Shown in pieces: positions 17,821 through 26,511 of a DNA stretch of 64,000 nucleotides (position 1 is its first letter; every line of letters starts with the position of its first letter). The position numbers and the translations under genes are program-made. Source of the DNA: SKVR01 sp964453995 (lineage in GTDB: Bacteria > Bacteroidota > Bacteroidia > Bacteroidales > UBA7960); contig CAYVQC010000010.1 in NCBI GenBank assembly GCA_964453995.1, positions 1 to 64,000 of the forward strand. The letters are read 5' to 3'. Under the pieces are notes generated by a model. That model was not told the origin of the DNA, made no database searches, and worked only from the letters and a program-made list of their open reading frames with translations.

Positions 17821-19194
17821 ATGAAGAAAATCCTGATCGTAGAGGATGATATTAGTTTTTCCATTACCCTGAAAGCCTTTTTAACCCGGAACAATTTCAT
17901 TACCGAGGAAGCATCCAATTGCCAAAAAGCCATTGAAAAACTTTCAAAAACCCGGTTTGATGTTATTCTGACAGATTTCAGGCTTCCGGACATGGATGGG
18001 ATTGAATTGCTAAAAATCATCAGGGAAAAATCCCCCAGCTCACTTGTTATTCTTATGACAGCCTATGCTGATATAAGGATGGCGGTGAAGGCTATCAAAT
18101 TTGGCGCTTACGAATATGTAGCCAAACCGGTAAATCCTGAAGAGCTACTGAATCATATCAATAATGGCCTTCAGAAAAACAGTGATGCCGGCCTTACCTC
18201 AAAGAAACAACCTCAGGAAACTTCCCAGGCAGCTAATCAAACAGATTACGTCGAAACAACCAGTAAGGAATCGCAAACCATTCATGAATATATCGACTTG
18301 GTTGCAGCAACCGAAATGTCGGTAATCATACAGGGTGAAAGTGGCACTGGCAAAGAATTCATTGCCAGACGCATCCACCAAAAAAGCAAACGCAACAACA
18401 AACCATTTGTGGCAGTTGATTGTGGTGCCCTTTCCAAAGAACTCGCCGGGAGTGAATTCTTCGGACACATCAAAGGTTCTTTCACCGGAGCGATCCAGGA
18501 TAAGACAGGACAATTTGAAGCTGCCAATACGGGTACCATATTTCTTGATGAGATTGGAAATCTTTCTTACGAAATACAGGTTAAACTTCTCAGAGCCATA
18601 CAGGAGCGAAAGGTAAGGAAAATTGGCAGCAATAAGGATGTGCCCATCGACGTAAGGATCATTACGGCAACCAACGAAGATCTGGTACAAGAGGTTAGAA
18701 ACGGAAATTTCAGGGAAGACCTTTATCACAGGCTCAACGAATTCAGCATTCATGTACCCCCACTTCGCGAAAGGAAAGATGACATTCTAACATTCATAAA
18801 TCATTTCCTGGCAAAGGCCAACCAGGAGATGGGAAAAGATGTCTCTGAAATACCTCAGCCACTGATGGATGTCTTGCTTCGCTACCCTTGGCCGGGAAAT
18901 ATCAGGGAAATCAAAAATGTAATCCGCAGGGCCGTTTTGCTTTCAAAAGGTAAAGAGCTAGACAAAAATGCACTCCCCCAGGAAATCATTTTCTCAACAC
19001 TAATGGGAGAACCGGAAGAATCTTTAGAGGATGACAGTTATTTGAAAAACCTTACGGGAAAAACAGAAAAAGAAATCATCCTGGCAACCCTTCAAAAAGC
19101 TCGTTTTAATAAATCAAAAGCAGCGCGCCTGCTCAATATTGACCGGAGAACACTTTACAACAAGCTTAAGCTTTATGACATCTCGCTGGATTAA
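17821..19194 (+). CDS. Sigma54-dependent response regulator (NtrC/AtoC type)
   Basis: This 457-residue regulator has three domains. The receiver (about 2-118) has phosphoacceptor Asp52 in LTDFRLPDMDG, acidic Asp9/Asp10 and the Lys of KPVNPEE. The AAA+ sigma54-activation domain (about 145-385) has Walker A GESGTGKE at 172-179, Walker B (TIFLDEIGN) and the sigma54 loop GSFTGA at 219-224. GSFTGA differs from the usual GAFTGA by one residue; this variant is also known in active regulators. A Fis-type helix-turn-helix closes the protein (about 412-455; KARFNKSKAARLLNIDRRTLYNKL). It would activate sigma54 promoters on phosphorylation. The large hybrid kinase gene converges on it with 9 bp between the stops, so that kinase is the natural partner candidate. 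Confidence 0.93.
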   Translation: MKKILIVEDDISFSITLKAFLTRNNFITEEASNCQKAIEKLSKTRFDVILTDFRLPDMDGIELLKIIREKSPSSLVILMTAYADIRMAVKAIKFGAYEYVAKPVNPEELLNHINNGLQKNSDAGLTSKKQPQETSQAANQTDYVETTSKESQTIHEYIDLVAATEMSVIIQGESGTGKEFIARRIHQKSKRNNKPFVAVDCGALSKELAGSEFFGHIKGSFTGAIQDKTGQFEAANTGTIFLDEIGNLSYEIQVKLLRAIQERKVRKIGSNKDVPIDVRIITATNEDLVQEVRNGNFREDLYHRLNEFSIHVPPLRERKDDILTFINHFLAKANQEMGKDVSEIPQPLMDVLLRYPWPGNIREIKNVIRRAVLLSKGKELDKNALPQEIIFSTLMGEPEESLEDDSYLKNLTGKTEKEIILATLQKARFNKSKAARLLNIDRRTLYNKLKLYDISLD

Positions 19195-19203
19195 ACCAGG
19201 CTG

Positions 19204-21885
19204 TTATAAATGAGCATCCTGCTGTAATAAAGATTCTTTTTTCAGCTCTTCTACCAGTTGATGACTCAGTCGAATAAGGTTTTGAAGATTTTCTATGGTG
19301 TGTGTATCATTAAGATCCAGAACTTCGCTTCCTTTAATTTTTCGGATACAAAGACTTATTGCATGGGCATTGAGAAGGCCCATCATATTGCTCATTTTAT
19401 GAATAATACTTTGCACCTCTTGTGCATCTTTGCTTACCCCTGCTCTTTCAAGTTTTCCTATGTTCTGACGGGTTTCCTCAATAAAAGCCTTCAGGATGGA
19501 TGCCATGGAGGCATCATCATTACCGGTAAATGACTTTATTCCTTCAAGATCATAAAAAACCTGGTCATTGGTTTTTTCGTCCTGTAAAACAGAAGGCTCT
19601 CCAGCTCTTGTTTTATTCAAAAATCCCGAATTCGATTCAACCCTGTAGAAATCTTGCTCCTGGGTGTCTTTCCACTCATCCTGGTAGAGAAAAGAATTCA
19701 TTATGGACGACATTTTGTCCAGCAGCAGCTTTTCATCAATAGGCTTGGTAATGATATCTTCTATACCAGCGGCCTTTATGCTATCGATAGTTTCCTGCGT
19801 AATATCGGCAGTGCAGGCCAGCACCGGGGTAAAGCAATTGGGGTTTTCTTTTTGGTTGCGCAGGCGTTGAACCATTTCAATGCCGCTCATACCGGGCATT
19901 TGTATATCAGTTATTATCAGGTCATAGTTTTCATTCCAGAGCATTTCGAGAGCATCAGCAGCACTTTCTGCCTCATAAAGAGATATTTGGGGGAGCATCT
20001 CAAGGAGTGATCGTATGAGCAAGCGGTTGAGTTTATCATCATCTACCAGCATTATACGTCCTTTTAATTCTTCATGATCGCTTTCGAAGCTTATTTCTGT
20101 TGCCAGTACCTCTTCGGTGCAAATTTCCAACGGAAGATGTATAGTAAATTCTGATCCCTTACCCGTCTTGCTCTCGATCTCTATGGCTCCCCCCATCATC
20201 TCAGTGAGTTTACGACTTATGGAAAGGCCAAGTCCGGTGCCTCCAAACTGCCTGTTTACACGGGCATCGCTCTGTGCAAATTCCTCAAATATTTTCTCCT
20301 TTTCTTCTTCAGATATCCCAATACCCGTGTCAGTAATTTTGATCTTTATATGATTTTTTGTGGTATCGTTGTCGGGTTGATAATCGGATACTTTAATAAT
20401 TACCGAGCCAGAAGGTGTAAATTTTATGGCATTGGAGGCAATATTGAGAATTATCTGCCTTAGGCGCAAGGGATCGCCAAGCACCAGGGGCTGCTTCAGC
20501 TCGCCCATATCTTTTAAAAACACAAGATTCTTCTCCCTTGCCAGGATTACCAAAGTATCGTATACCTCGTTGATGATGGTTTTTATATCAACGGGAATGG
20601 ATTCAAGTCGGATCTTCCCGGCTTCAATTTTTGAAAAATCAAGAATATCATTTACTATTCCCAATAAGTGGCGAGAGGATTGGTTGATGGCATCAACAAA
20701 TTCTTCTTCTTTTTTGCTGCTGATAAGAGCTTTCTTTAATTGCCTGGAAAACCCGATAATACTGCTGAGCGGAGTGCGTATTTCATGGCTGATGTTGGCC
20801 ATAAACCGTTGTTTGATCTCTACCAGTTCTTCAGCACGGGCTTTTTCGGCTATCAACTGACGCCGGTAATATCTGCTTCTGTTTACACCGGTTACAAACA
20901 ACCATGAGAATACCAATAAAACCATGAGCGATAATATCACCACCAGAAAGATCTTGTCGGTGGTTTCCTGCACATTGGCATGGGCAGCAGCGGCTTCTTC
21001 AAGTGCATTGGCACTTTCATAATCTTCCAGACGTACCACAAACTCACGGATTTGATCCATTACCTGTTTGTCTTCTGTAAGGATGCGGGTTTCCAGTTGC
21101 TGAATATAGCGCTGTCTTTCTGTCATTGCATCCATGATGCTGGCCATGGTATTTTCTATATCAGCCCTCAGGTCGTCGGTATCGCGGTAGATGGTAATTA
21201 TGGAATCGGTAAGTATTTGCGGGCTGGTCTGCGGCAGGGGTTCGTTTTCGGCCCTTAGAGTATCAGCGTTGTTCTCTTCATCCCTGTCGCCTGAAAAGAA
21301 CTTCCTGATCCTCGTAAAAAGATTATCTTTTTCCTGGGTTATCTCCTCTGCTGTATAAGTAAGGGTATCTGCCGGCAGTGTATCAACAATACTCTGATGG
21401 GTAACTTCCCGTATTCTTTTCTCTTCTTCAGTAACTTTAAGAATTTCAGTAAGAGCTCTTTCGTAAAATTCTGAATTCTCATCCATTCGTTTCATCTGTA
21501 TAAACTGTTCAAGCAGCTGGGTTTTGCTGATGAGCTGTAGATTGATGGAATCAATTATTTCATTAAAAAATAGGTCATCCCTGGAAAGGGCGTAGAGTGA
21601 ATCCACTTTATCGTTTACAGCAGATAAATCTTCAAAATAATCATTGAGGAAACTTTCCTTCTCATTAAGCGTATAGGCCCTGATATTGCTTTCGGCCTGG
21701 TAAATGGAAAACATGATATCGTGAAGCAGAGCAATGCGGGCGTTGGGCTGGGCAAGCACATCTGCAGAGCGGGTAAGTTGCCGAAAACTGGTAAAAGTAA
21801 AATAAAGAAGGGAAGTGATCAGAATAATGATCAAGGCATAACTGAAGAAAACCTTCGTTTTGATGTACTTGTCTTCTTTGCTCAT
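19204..21885 (-). CDS. Hybrid sensor histidine kinase with receiver and Hpt domains
   Basis: This 893-residue membrane kinase begins with TM1 (about 14-34). A long periplasmic sensor of about 270 residues follows, whose start looks like CHASE3 (AESNIRAYTLNEKESFLNDY). TM2 lies at about 312-332. The HisKA domain has His367 in MANISHEIRTPLSSIIGFS. The ATPase domain has N box NIASNAIKF and G boxes TDTGIGIS and GGTGLGLSI. A receiver has Asp660 in LIITDIQMPGMSG. A C-terminal Hpt-like domain has candidate phospho-His829 in IIHKMSNMMGLLNA. This is a full His-Asp-His relay as in BvgS/ArcB. The relay needs a final response regulator, and the convergent sigma54 regulator is the obvious candidate. The ligand is unknown. 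Confidence 0.93.
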   Translation of the reverse strand: MSKEDKYIKTKVFFSYALIIILITSLLYFTFTSFRQLTRSADVLAQPNARIALLHDIMFSIYQAESNIRAYTLNEKESFLNDYFEDLSAVNDKVDSLYALSRDDLFFNEIIDSINLQLISKTQLLEQFIQMKRMDENSEFYERALTEILKVTEEEKRIREVTHQSIVDTLPADTLTYTAEEITQEKDNLFTRIRKFFSGDRDEENNADTLRAENEPLPQTSPQILTDSIITIYRDTDDLRADIENTMASIMDAMTERQRYIQQLETRILTEDKQVMDQIREFVVRLEDYESANALEEAAAAHANVQETTDKIFLVVILSLMVLLVFSWLFVTGVNRSRYYRRQLIAEKARAEELVEIKQRFMANISHEIRTPLSSIIGFSRQLKKALISSKKEEEFVDAINQSSRHLLGIVNDILDFSKIEAGKIRLESIPVDIKTIINEVYDTLVILAREKNLVFLKDMGELKQPLVLGDPLRLRQIILNIASNAIKFTPSGSVIIKVSDYQPDNDTTKNHIKIKITDTGIGISEEEKEKIFEEFAQSDARVNRQFGGTGLGLSISRKLTEMMGGAIEIESKTGKGSEFTIHLPLEICTEEVLATEISFESDHEELKGRIMLVDDDKLNRLLIRSLLEMLPQISLYEAESAADALEMLWNENYDLIITDIQMPGMSGIEMVQRLRNQKENPNCFTPVLACTADITQETIDSIKAAGIEDIITKPIDEKLLLDKMSSIMNSFLYQDEWKDTQEQDFYRVESNSGFLNKTRAGEPSVLQDEKTNDQVFYDLEGIKSFTGNDDASMASILKAFIEETRQNIGKLERAGVSKDAQEVQSIIHKMSNMMGLLNAHAISLCIRKIKGSEVLDLNDTHTIENLQNLIRLSHQLVEELKKESLLQQDAHL

Positions 21886-22202
21886 ATCTTATCAGATGAA
21901 TGCTGTGCGATCAGGAAAATTATCCCTGCGGTTATTGAGAGGCATTGCTATAAACATTGTAGGGATAATGAGATCGAAATTACAAAATGTTTGCCTCAAT
22001 GAGCATTTACACAATTTACTAACAGTCAGCAAATTAAAACAGCACCTACTAAAGCATAGCTCTGAATATGCGATAATAATCAACAGTTTAGGCAAAAAAA
22101 TTCACATATCCGTATGAAAAGATAACTCCATTGGCATAGTTTCATTGCATTGTGGCAAGAAAAACGTGGAAGAAATTAATGGTAGGTAAAGCCGACCCGT
22201 TA
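21886..22202. other. Gap of 317 bp, no supported feature
   Basis: This region lies between the start of the hybrid kinase and the end of selO. It is AT-rich. I find no full promoter match for the kinase, no hairpin with a U-tract, and no reading frame with family likeness. Confidence 0.5.
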
Positions 22203-23684
22203 TCAGGTACCACAAAAGGTTTGATACCCTTTATCTCCCTGTGGTGGTGGGGACTGGAAAAACTCATTGGCCTCCTGGCGTTCGTAGGGTTTGGAGAGAA
22301 CCTTCATTAGTGCATGCAAGGGTTTGTAATCGCTCATTACCGCTGACTCCAGGGCATTCTCTACCAGGTGATTACGTGGAATCACAAAAGGATTGGACCG
22401 TTTCATTATTTCCAGGGCCTTGTGTTGTTTTTCTTTAGCATTGCCGATCCTTTGTTTCCAGTGGCTGAGCCATTGCCGAAACGGCTCCTGTTGGTACAAG
22501 TTTGCCGCATCTGGATTGGATCCTGTCAGGGTTCTCTCCAGATGGATAAAAGTATTGGTATAGTCGGCCTGGTTGGTCTGCATCCATTGGAGCAGTTGCT
22601 CCACCATTACAGGATCATTTTGGCCAAACTCCTCAATACCAAGCTTCTGACCCATCATGGTAAAATATTTCCGGCTAAAAACATTCTCAAAATCTTCCAG
22701 CACCTGTTTAACCATTTCGGTGGCTTTTTTTTCATCCTTATGGATAAGTGCTAAAAGGGTTACGGCAAAGCAACCCAGGTTCCATTGCATAATTCCGGGT
22801 TGATTGCCGAAGGCATATCTTCCATGATGGTCAATTGAACTGAAAACTTTTTGAGGATGATAGTCATTGAGAAAAGCACAGGGGCCATAATCGAAAGTTT
22901 CTGCAGGAATGCCTGTATTGTCGGTATTCATCACGCCATGAATAAACCCCACTCTCATCCATTGGGCAATAAGATCGGCCTGCTTCACCATAACCGCACG
23001 CAACAGCTCAAGAGCTGGGTTTTCAGCATCTTCAATTTCCGGATAATGCCTTTGAATAACATACCGGGTAAACTCTTCCAGCAAATGGGGTTGCATGTAT
23101 CTGATATATTCAAAGGTGCCCACGCGAATGTGGCTTGAGGCGACCCTGGTAAGAACTGCACCCTGGTGTACTGTTTCCCTGTAAACCTGCTCTCCTGTAG
23201 TTACTACGGCAAGACTGCGCGATGATGGAATCCCCAGGAAGTGTACAGCCTCACTCACCAGATACTCCCTAAGCATGGAATACAATGTAGCTTTTCCATC
23301 GCCACTCCTGGAATAGGGTGTTTGTCCTGATCCTTTAAACTGTATATCCTTTCTTTTGCCATCAGGAGTGATTTGTTCTCCCAGCAAAATGGCGCGCCCA
23401 TCACCCAGCATGGTGAAATAGCCAAACTGATGACCGGCATAGGCCTGCGAAAGAGGTTCTGATCCTGTGGGAAGCACATTTCCTGCAAAGATGGATGCAA
23501 CGGAAGAATTATAAGGATCGGGCACCGCAATTCCCAAGTCTTTGGCAAGGGTATCATTCCACAACACCATTGTGGGCTGTTTTACCGGTTTGGGATTCAC
23601 CCGGGAAAATAGTTTTTCATTCAACCTTGCGTAGGTATTGTCAAAATTAAACTTGACAACATTGTTTAAAGCATCGTTTTTCAT
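22203..23684 (-). CDS. selO: SelO/YdiU family protein AMPylase
   Basis: This is a 493-residue pseudokinase-fold enzyme of the SelO (YdiU, UPF0061) family, which transfers AMP to Ser/Thr/Tyr of target proteins and has been linked to redox stress. Signatures: AYAGHQFGYFTMLGDGRA, IQFKGSGQTPYSRSGDGKA, MLREYLVSEAVHFLGIPSSR, and catalytic HGVMNTDN followed by ETFDYGPCAFLNDY. Length fits the family (about 480-500). The C-terminus ends TFCGT, with Cys at the place where the eukaryotic protein has its selenocysteine-containing tail. The start was set at MKNDALNNV because the six upstream residues (MSCFMF) are not family-like. It lies downstream of hsp20 on the same strand, with a terminator between them. 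Confidence 0.93.
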   Translation of the reverse strand: MKNDALNNVVKFNFDNTYARLNEKLFSRVNPKPVKQPTMVLWNDTLAKDLGIAVPDPYNSSVASIFAGNVLPTGSEPLSQAYAGHQFGYFTMLGDGRAILLGEQITPDGKRKDIQFKGSGQTPYSRSGDGKATLYSMLREYLVSEAVHFLGIPSSRSLAVVTTGEQVYRETVHQGAVLTRVASSHIRVGTFEYIRYMQPHLLEEFTRYVIQRHYPEIEDAENPALELLRAVMVKQADLIAQWMRVGFIHGVMNTDNTGIPAETFDYGPCAFLNDYHPQKVFSSIDHHGRYAFGNQPGIMQWNLGCFAVTLLALIHKDEKKATEMVKQVLEDFENVFSRKYFTMMGQKLGIEEFGQNDPVMVEQLLQWMQTNQADYTNTFIHLERTLTGSNPDAANLYQQEPFRQWLSHWKQRIGNAKEKQHKALEIMKRSNPFVIPRNHLVENALESAVMSDYKPLHALMKVLSKPYERQEANEFFQSPPPQGDKGYQTFCGT

Positions 23685-23747
23685 GAACATGAAACAGGAC
23701 AAATGGATGCAGGTTCAAAATTGTTTTCAGAATCGCGCCTGAAAGAA

Positions 23748-23776
23748 TAAAAAAAAAAGCCGGGAAACTCCCGGCT
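23748..23776 (-). terminator. Rho-independent terminator of hsp20
   Basis: On the minus strand AGCCGGG (23776-23770) pairs with CCCGGCT (23764-23758), followed by ten T residues. It lies just after the hsp20 stop and isolates it from selO. Confidence 0.9.
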
Positions 23777-23796
23777 CAAACATTAAACCAATCTGC

Positions 23797-24249
23797 TTAT
23801 GAAATTTCAATCTGTTTTACAGGCTTGGGTTTTACTTCCTCGCGCTTGGGAAGATGGATGTACAAAATTCCATTGTCGTATTTTGCAGATATCTTTTCTG
23901 CATTCACCACTCTTTCAGGTATTGTAAAAGAGCGTTGGAAAGACTGGTAGCTGAATTCGCGGCGTGTTATTTTCTCCCCTTCCTTTTCTACATTTTCATT
24001 TTTCTTTTCAGAAACAATGGTTAGTCTTCCATTGTCAAAATCAATTTTGAAATCATCCTTTTTCATGCCGGGAACGGCTACCTCAAGCATATACTCATCA
24101 TTGTTTTCCTTCACATTCACAGCAGGAAGGGTGCTGTTGGTGTCAGAGAAATTACTGTTGTTCCAGTCCATCATATCTCCTTCAAAGAATTTATCTATCA
24201 ATGAAGGAAGATTCGGAAACCAAGGATTTGAAATTCTAGCCAGTGTCAT
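23797..24249 (-). CDS. Small heat-shock protein (Hsp20/alpha-crystallin)
   Basis: This 150-residue ATP-independent chaperone binds unfolding proteins. A short N-terminal arm (MTLARISNPWFPNLPSLID) precedes the alpha-crystallin domain (about 45-140). That domain has YMLEVAVPGMKKDDFKIDF, the strand RREFSYQSFQRSFTIP and the closing A.YDNGILYIHLPK motif. A C-terminal extension contains the I-x-I anchor (QIEIS). The start was moved to MTLARIS because family members in Bacteroidota commonly begin MTL. An upstream ATG at 24264 adds five residues. I see no CIRCE-type operator upstream. Confidence 0.95.
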   Translation of the reverse strand: MTLARISNPWFPNLPSLIDKFFEGDMMDWNNSNFSDTNSTLPAVNVKENNDEYMLEVAVPGMKKDDFKIDFDNGRLTIVSEKKNENVEKEGEKITRREFSYQSFQRSFTIPERVVNAEKISAKYDNGILYIHLPKREEVKPKPVKQIEIS

Positions 24250-24264
24250 AGTTTTATCCTCCAT

Positions 24265-24712
24265 TTTTTAGTTAAACATCAGATTAATTAATTTTTATGT
24301 GTAAGGTTGTTCAGGATTTTTTTCTCCACCTGTTTCGCCAAGATGGAGATCCCTGGAACCATGGGGTATTAATTTTACGGTTTTTCATAACAGACTCTCC
24401 ATATTTTGGGTTATACCTTGTTAGTTTTGCGATCCGGTTTTGGTGTTTTCAATTTGTGTGCCAGTCCGTACCAAAATATCTTACCAAAAACCATTATTCC
24501 TCACAAATTTCTCAACCACTGAAATTTACAACAAAACAACTCCTCGCTAAGTCAAAAAAACAAACCCCTCATATGCCATATTGACACCCCTCAACGTGGC
24601 GAAGTGTCAACATGGCGCTTATTGAATATATGGTCTTGTAAAGATTGTCAGAAATTCTAATGATAACCGTGAAAACTAATACCCCTGTTAATTGTTCCTA
24701 TAAAAAACAGCT
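24265..24712. other. Intergenic region between divergent hsp20 and photolyase genes
   Basis: This is AT-rich. No full TAnnTTTG promoter is seen on either strand. Apart from the inverted repeat at 24575-24616 nothing stands out. Promoters here may be of alternative sigma type (heat or light stress), which I cannot recognise. Confidence 0.4.
24575..24616. promoter_or_regulatory. Near-perfect 13-bp inverted repeat upstream of photolyase
   Basis: GCCATATTGACAC (24575-24587) and GTGTCAACATGGC (24604-24616) are reverse complements with one mismatch, 16 bp apart. It ends about 95 bp before the photolyase ATG. There is no T-run, so an operator seems more likely than a terminator. The inner TTGACAC/GTGTCAA halves are the best conserved. 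Confidence 0.4.
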
Positions 24713-26008
24713 ATGCAAAAAGTAAGTATATTCTGGTTTCGTCGCGATTTGCGCTTGCACGATAATAAGGGGTTGTGGCATGCTTTGCAGAACAACAAAA
24801 AAGTTTTACCCCTGTTTATTTTCGACACAGATATAATTGACAGTCTCCCGGCAAAAGATGCAAGAGTTGAATTTATCCACCAAAGTCTGGAAGAAATCCA
24901 TGACCAGCTTTCCACCCGCAAAAAAGGCATTCATATTGAAAAAGGAAAACCTTTGGATGTTATATCAAAACTGATCAAAGAGTATGAGGTGCAGGCAATT
25001 TATGCCAACAAAGATCACGAACCTTACGGTATACAACGAGACGAAAAGATAAAAAACCTTCTCAAGGATGAAAATATCCCATTCCATACCTACCTGGATC
25101 ATCTGCTGTTTGAAAAAGAAGAAGTCGTAAAAGGAGATGGAGCACCTTACACTGTATTTACGCCCTATGCAAAAAAATGCCGGCAACTTTTAGATAAAAA
25201 GCATCTTAAGCATTATGCCTCAGAGGATCTGCTCAGCAACTTCATCAACTACAAAGTATCCTTTCCCTCTTTATCCTCCCTGGGCTTTGAAAGTTCAGGA
25301 ATAGCTTTCCCGGGTCATAAAAACAAAGAATCTGTTATCGACACTTACGATAAAACACGCGATTACCCTGCTACCCATGGAACTACAAGGCTTGGGGTTC
25401 ATTTGCGCTTTGGCACGATAAGCATACGACAGCTTGCCAAACATGCACTAGAAGCCAATGATACCTTTTTTAATGAACTGCTCTGGCGGGAATTCTATGC
25501 CATGATACTCTGGAACTATCCCTCGGTTGTAAACGAATCGTTTAAGGCAAAGTATGACAATATTAAGTGGAGAAACAACAGGAAAGAATTTGAATTATGG
25601 AAAGAGGGCAAAACAGGCTATCCTATGGTTGATGCCGGGATGCGGGAACTGGCCCGCACAGGTTATATGCATAACCGGTTGCGCATGATTACTGCAAGTT
25701 TTCTGACCAAACACCTGCTGATAGACTGGCGCTGGGGTGAGGCATGGTTTGCAGAAAAACTGCTGGACTATGAATTATCCAGCAACAACGGAGGTTGGCA
25801 ATGGAGTGCCGGAAGCGGTTGCGATGCAGCACCTTATTTTAGAATCTTCAATCCTGCCGAACAGCAGAAAAAATTCGACCCGAAGGGTGAGTATATAAAA
25901 AAATGGGTTCCGGAAATAGATTCAACAGACTATCCGCAACCCATGGTAGAACATAAATATGCTAGAGAACGGTGTTTGAAGGAGTTCAAGAACGCCCTTA
26001 ACAACTGA
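24713..26008 (+). CDS. phrB: Deoxyribodipyrimidine photolyase (cryptochrome/photolyase class I)
   Basis: This 431-residue flavoprotein repairs UV-made cyclobutane pyrimidine dimers with light. The N-terminal antenna domain (about 4-165) starts VSIFWFRRDLRLHDNKGL. The FAD/DNA domain (about 195-430) has ATHGTTRLGVHLRFG, LLWREFYAMILWNYP, TGYMHNRLRMITASF, LLIDWRWGE and NNGGWQWSAGSGCDAAPYFR. These fit the classic CPD photolyases closely and the length is right. The adenine-contacting Asn and the active-site Met/Glu regions appear intact. The gene is alone. Its stop is 3 bp from that of the convergent lipoprotein gene. Confidence 0.93.
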   Translation: MQKVSIFWFRRDLRLHDNKGLWHALQNNKKVLPLFIFDTDIIDSLPAKDARVEFIHQSLEEIHDQLSTRKKGIHIEKGKPLDVISKLIKEYEVQAIYANKDHEPYGIQRDEKIKNLLKDENIPFHTYLDHLLFEKEEVVKGDGAPYTVFTPYAKKCRQLLDKKHLKHYASEDLLSNFINYKVSFPSLSSLGFESSGIAFPGHKNKESVIDTYDKTRDYPATHGTTRLGVHLRFGTISIRQLAKHALEANDTFFNELLWREFYAMILWNYPSVVNESFKAKYDNIKWRNNRKEFELWKEGKTGYPMVDAGMRELARTGYMHNRLRMITASFLTKHLLIDWRWGEAWFAEKLLDYELSSNNGGWQWSAGSGCDAAPYFRIFNPAEQQKKFDPKGEYIKKWVPEIDSTDYPQPMVEHKYARERCLKEFKNALNN

Positions 26009-26011
26009 AAA

Positions 26012-26470
26012 TTAATTCAGTTGGGCTTCACTTCCATCGTACTTCCAGTCTTCATTTTGTTCTTCGTACCAGTTTTCATCTTCATAATACTGGTCGTCCA
26101 ATGATATATCAACAAGCCATTTCCCGTCGATGTAGCTGAGTTTTATCTCTTCCAGTTCACCAATATACCAATAGTTGCAAACCGCGGTATTTCCATCTTC
26201 GCTTATAACACAATCAATGTCTTCCTCAGTGTATTCATTGGGTATATTACCATCCTCGTGGTGATATCCCACCGAGGCAAGAGATTCCATCATATTGAGT
26301 AGTTCCCTTGTAGATTCTGTTCCGTAAATAGCAGCTTGTTGGTATTCTCCGGCTACATAATGGTTGGCAAATTTTTTCGCAACTGTTTCCGGACCTTCTT
26401 CTCTCTTACACGACACAAATACCAGAAGCATAATACTCAAAGCCATGAGAATTCTTACAGTATTCTTCAT
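26012..26470 (-). CDS. Small lipoprotein, DUF4878/NTF2-like
   Basis: This 152-residue lipoprotein has lipobox LLVFVSC (Cys21). Its mature part looks like an NTF2-like fold of the DUF4878 type: PETVAKKFANHYVAGEYQQAA is the typical first helix, and IKLSYIDGKWLVDI a closing strand pair. The C-terminus is very acidic and aromatic (DDQYYEDENWYEEQNEDW). Function is unknown; DUF4878 lipoproteins are common in Bacteroidota. It lies 41 bp downstream of the Cache-HAMP-GAF-PAS receptor gene on the same strand and may be cotranscribed with it. Confidence 0.75.
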   Translation of the reverse strand: MKNTVRILMALSIMLLVFVSCKREEGPETVAKKFANHYVAGEYQQAAIYGTESTRELLNMMESLASVGYHHEDGNIPNEYTEEDIDCVISEDGNTAVCNYWYIGELEEIKLSYIDGKWLVDISLDDQYYEDENWYEEQNEDWKYDGSEAQLN

Positions 26471-26511
26471 ATCTCACAAATTTAATTTCACTATTTCCAG
26501 CCCCTTGATTG

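Noticed and set aside
19258..21258. Plus-strand reading frames opposite the histidine kinase
   Set aside because: They are shadows of the minus-strand gene, with no family likeness and poor composition.
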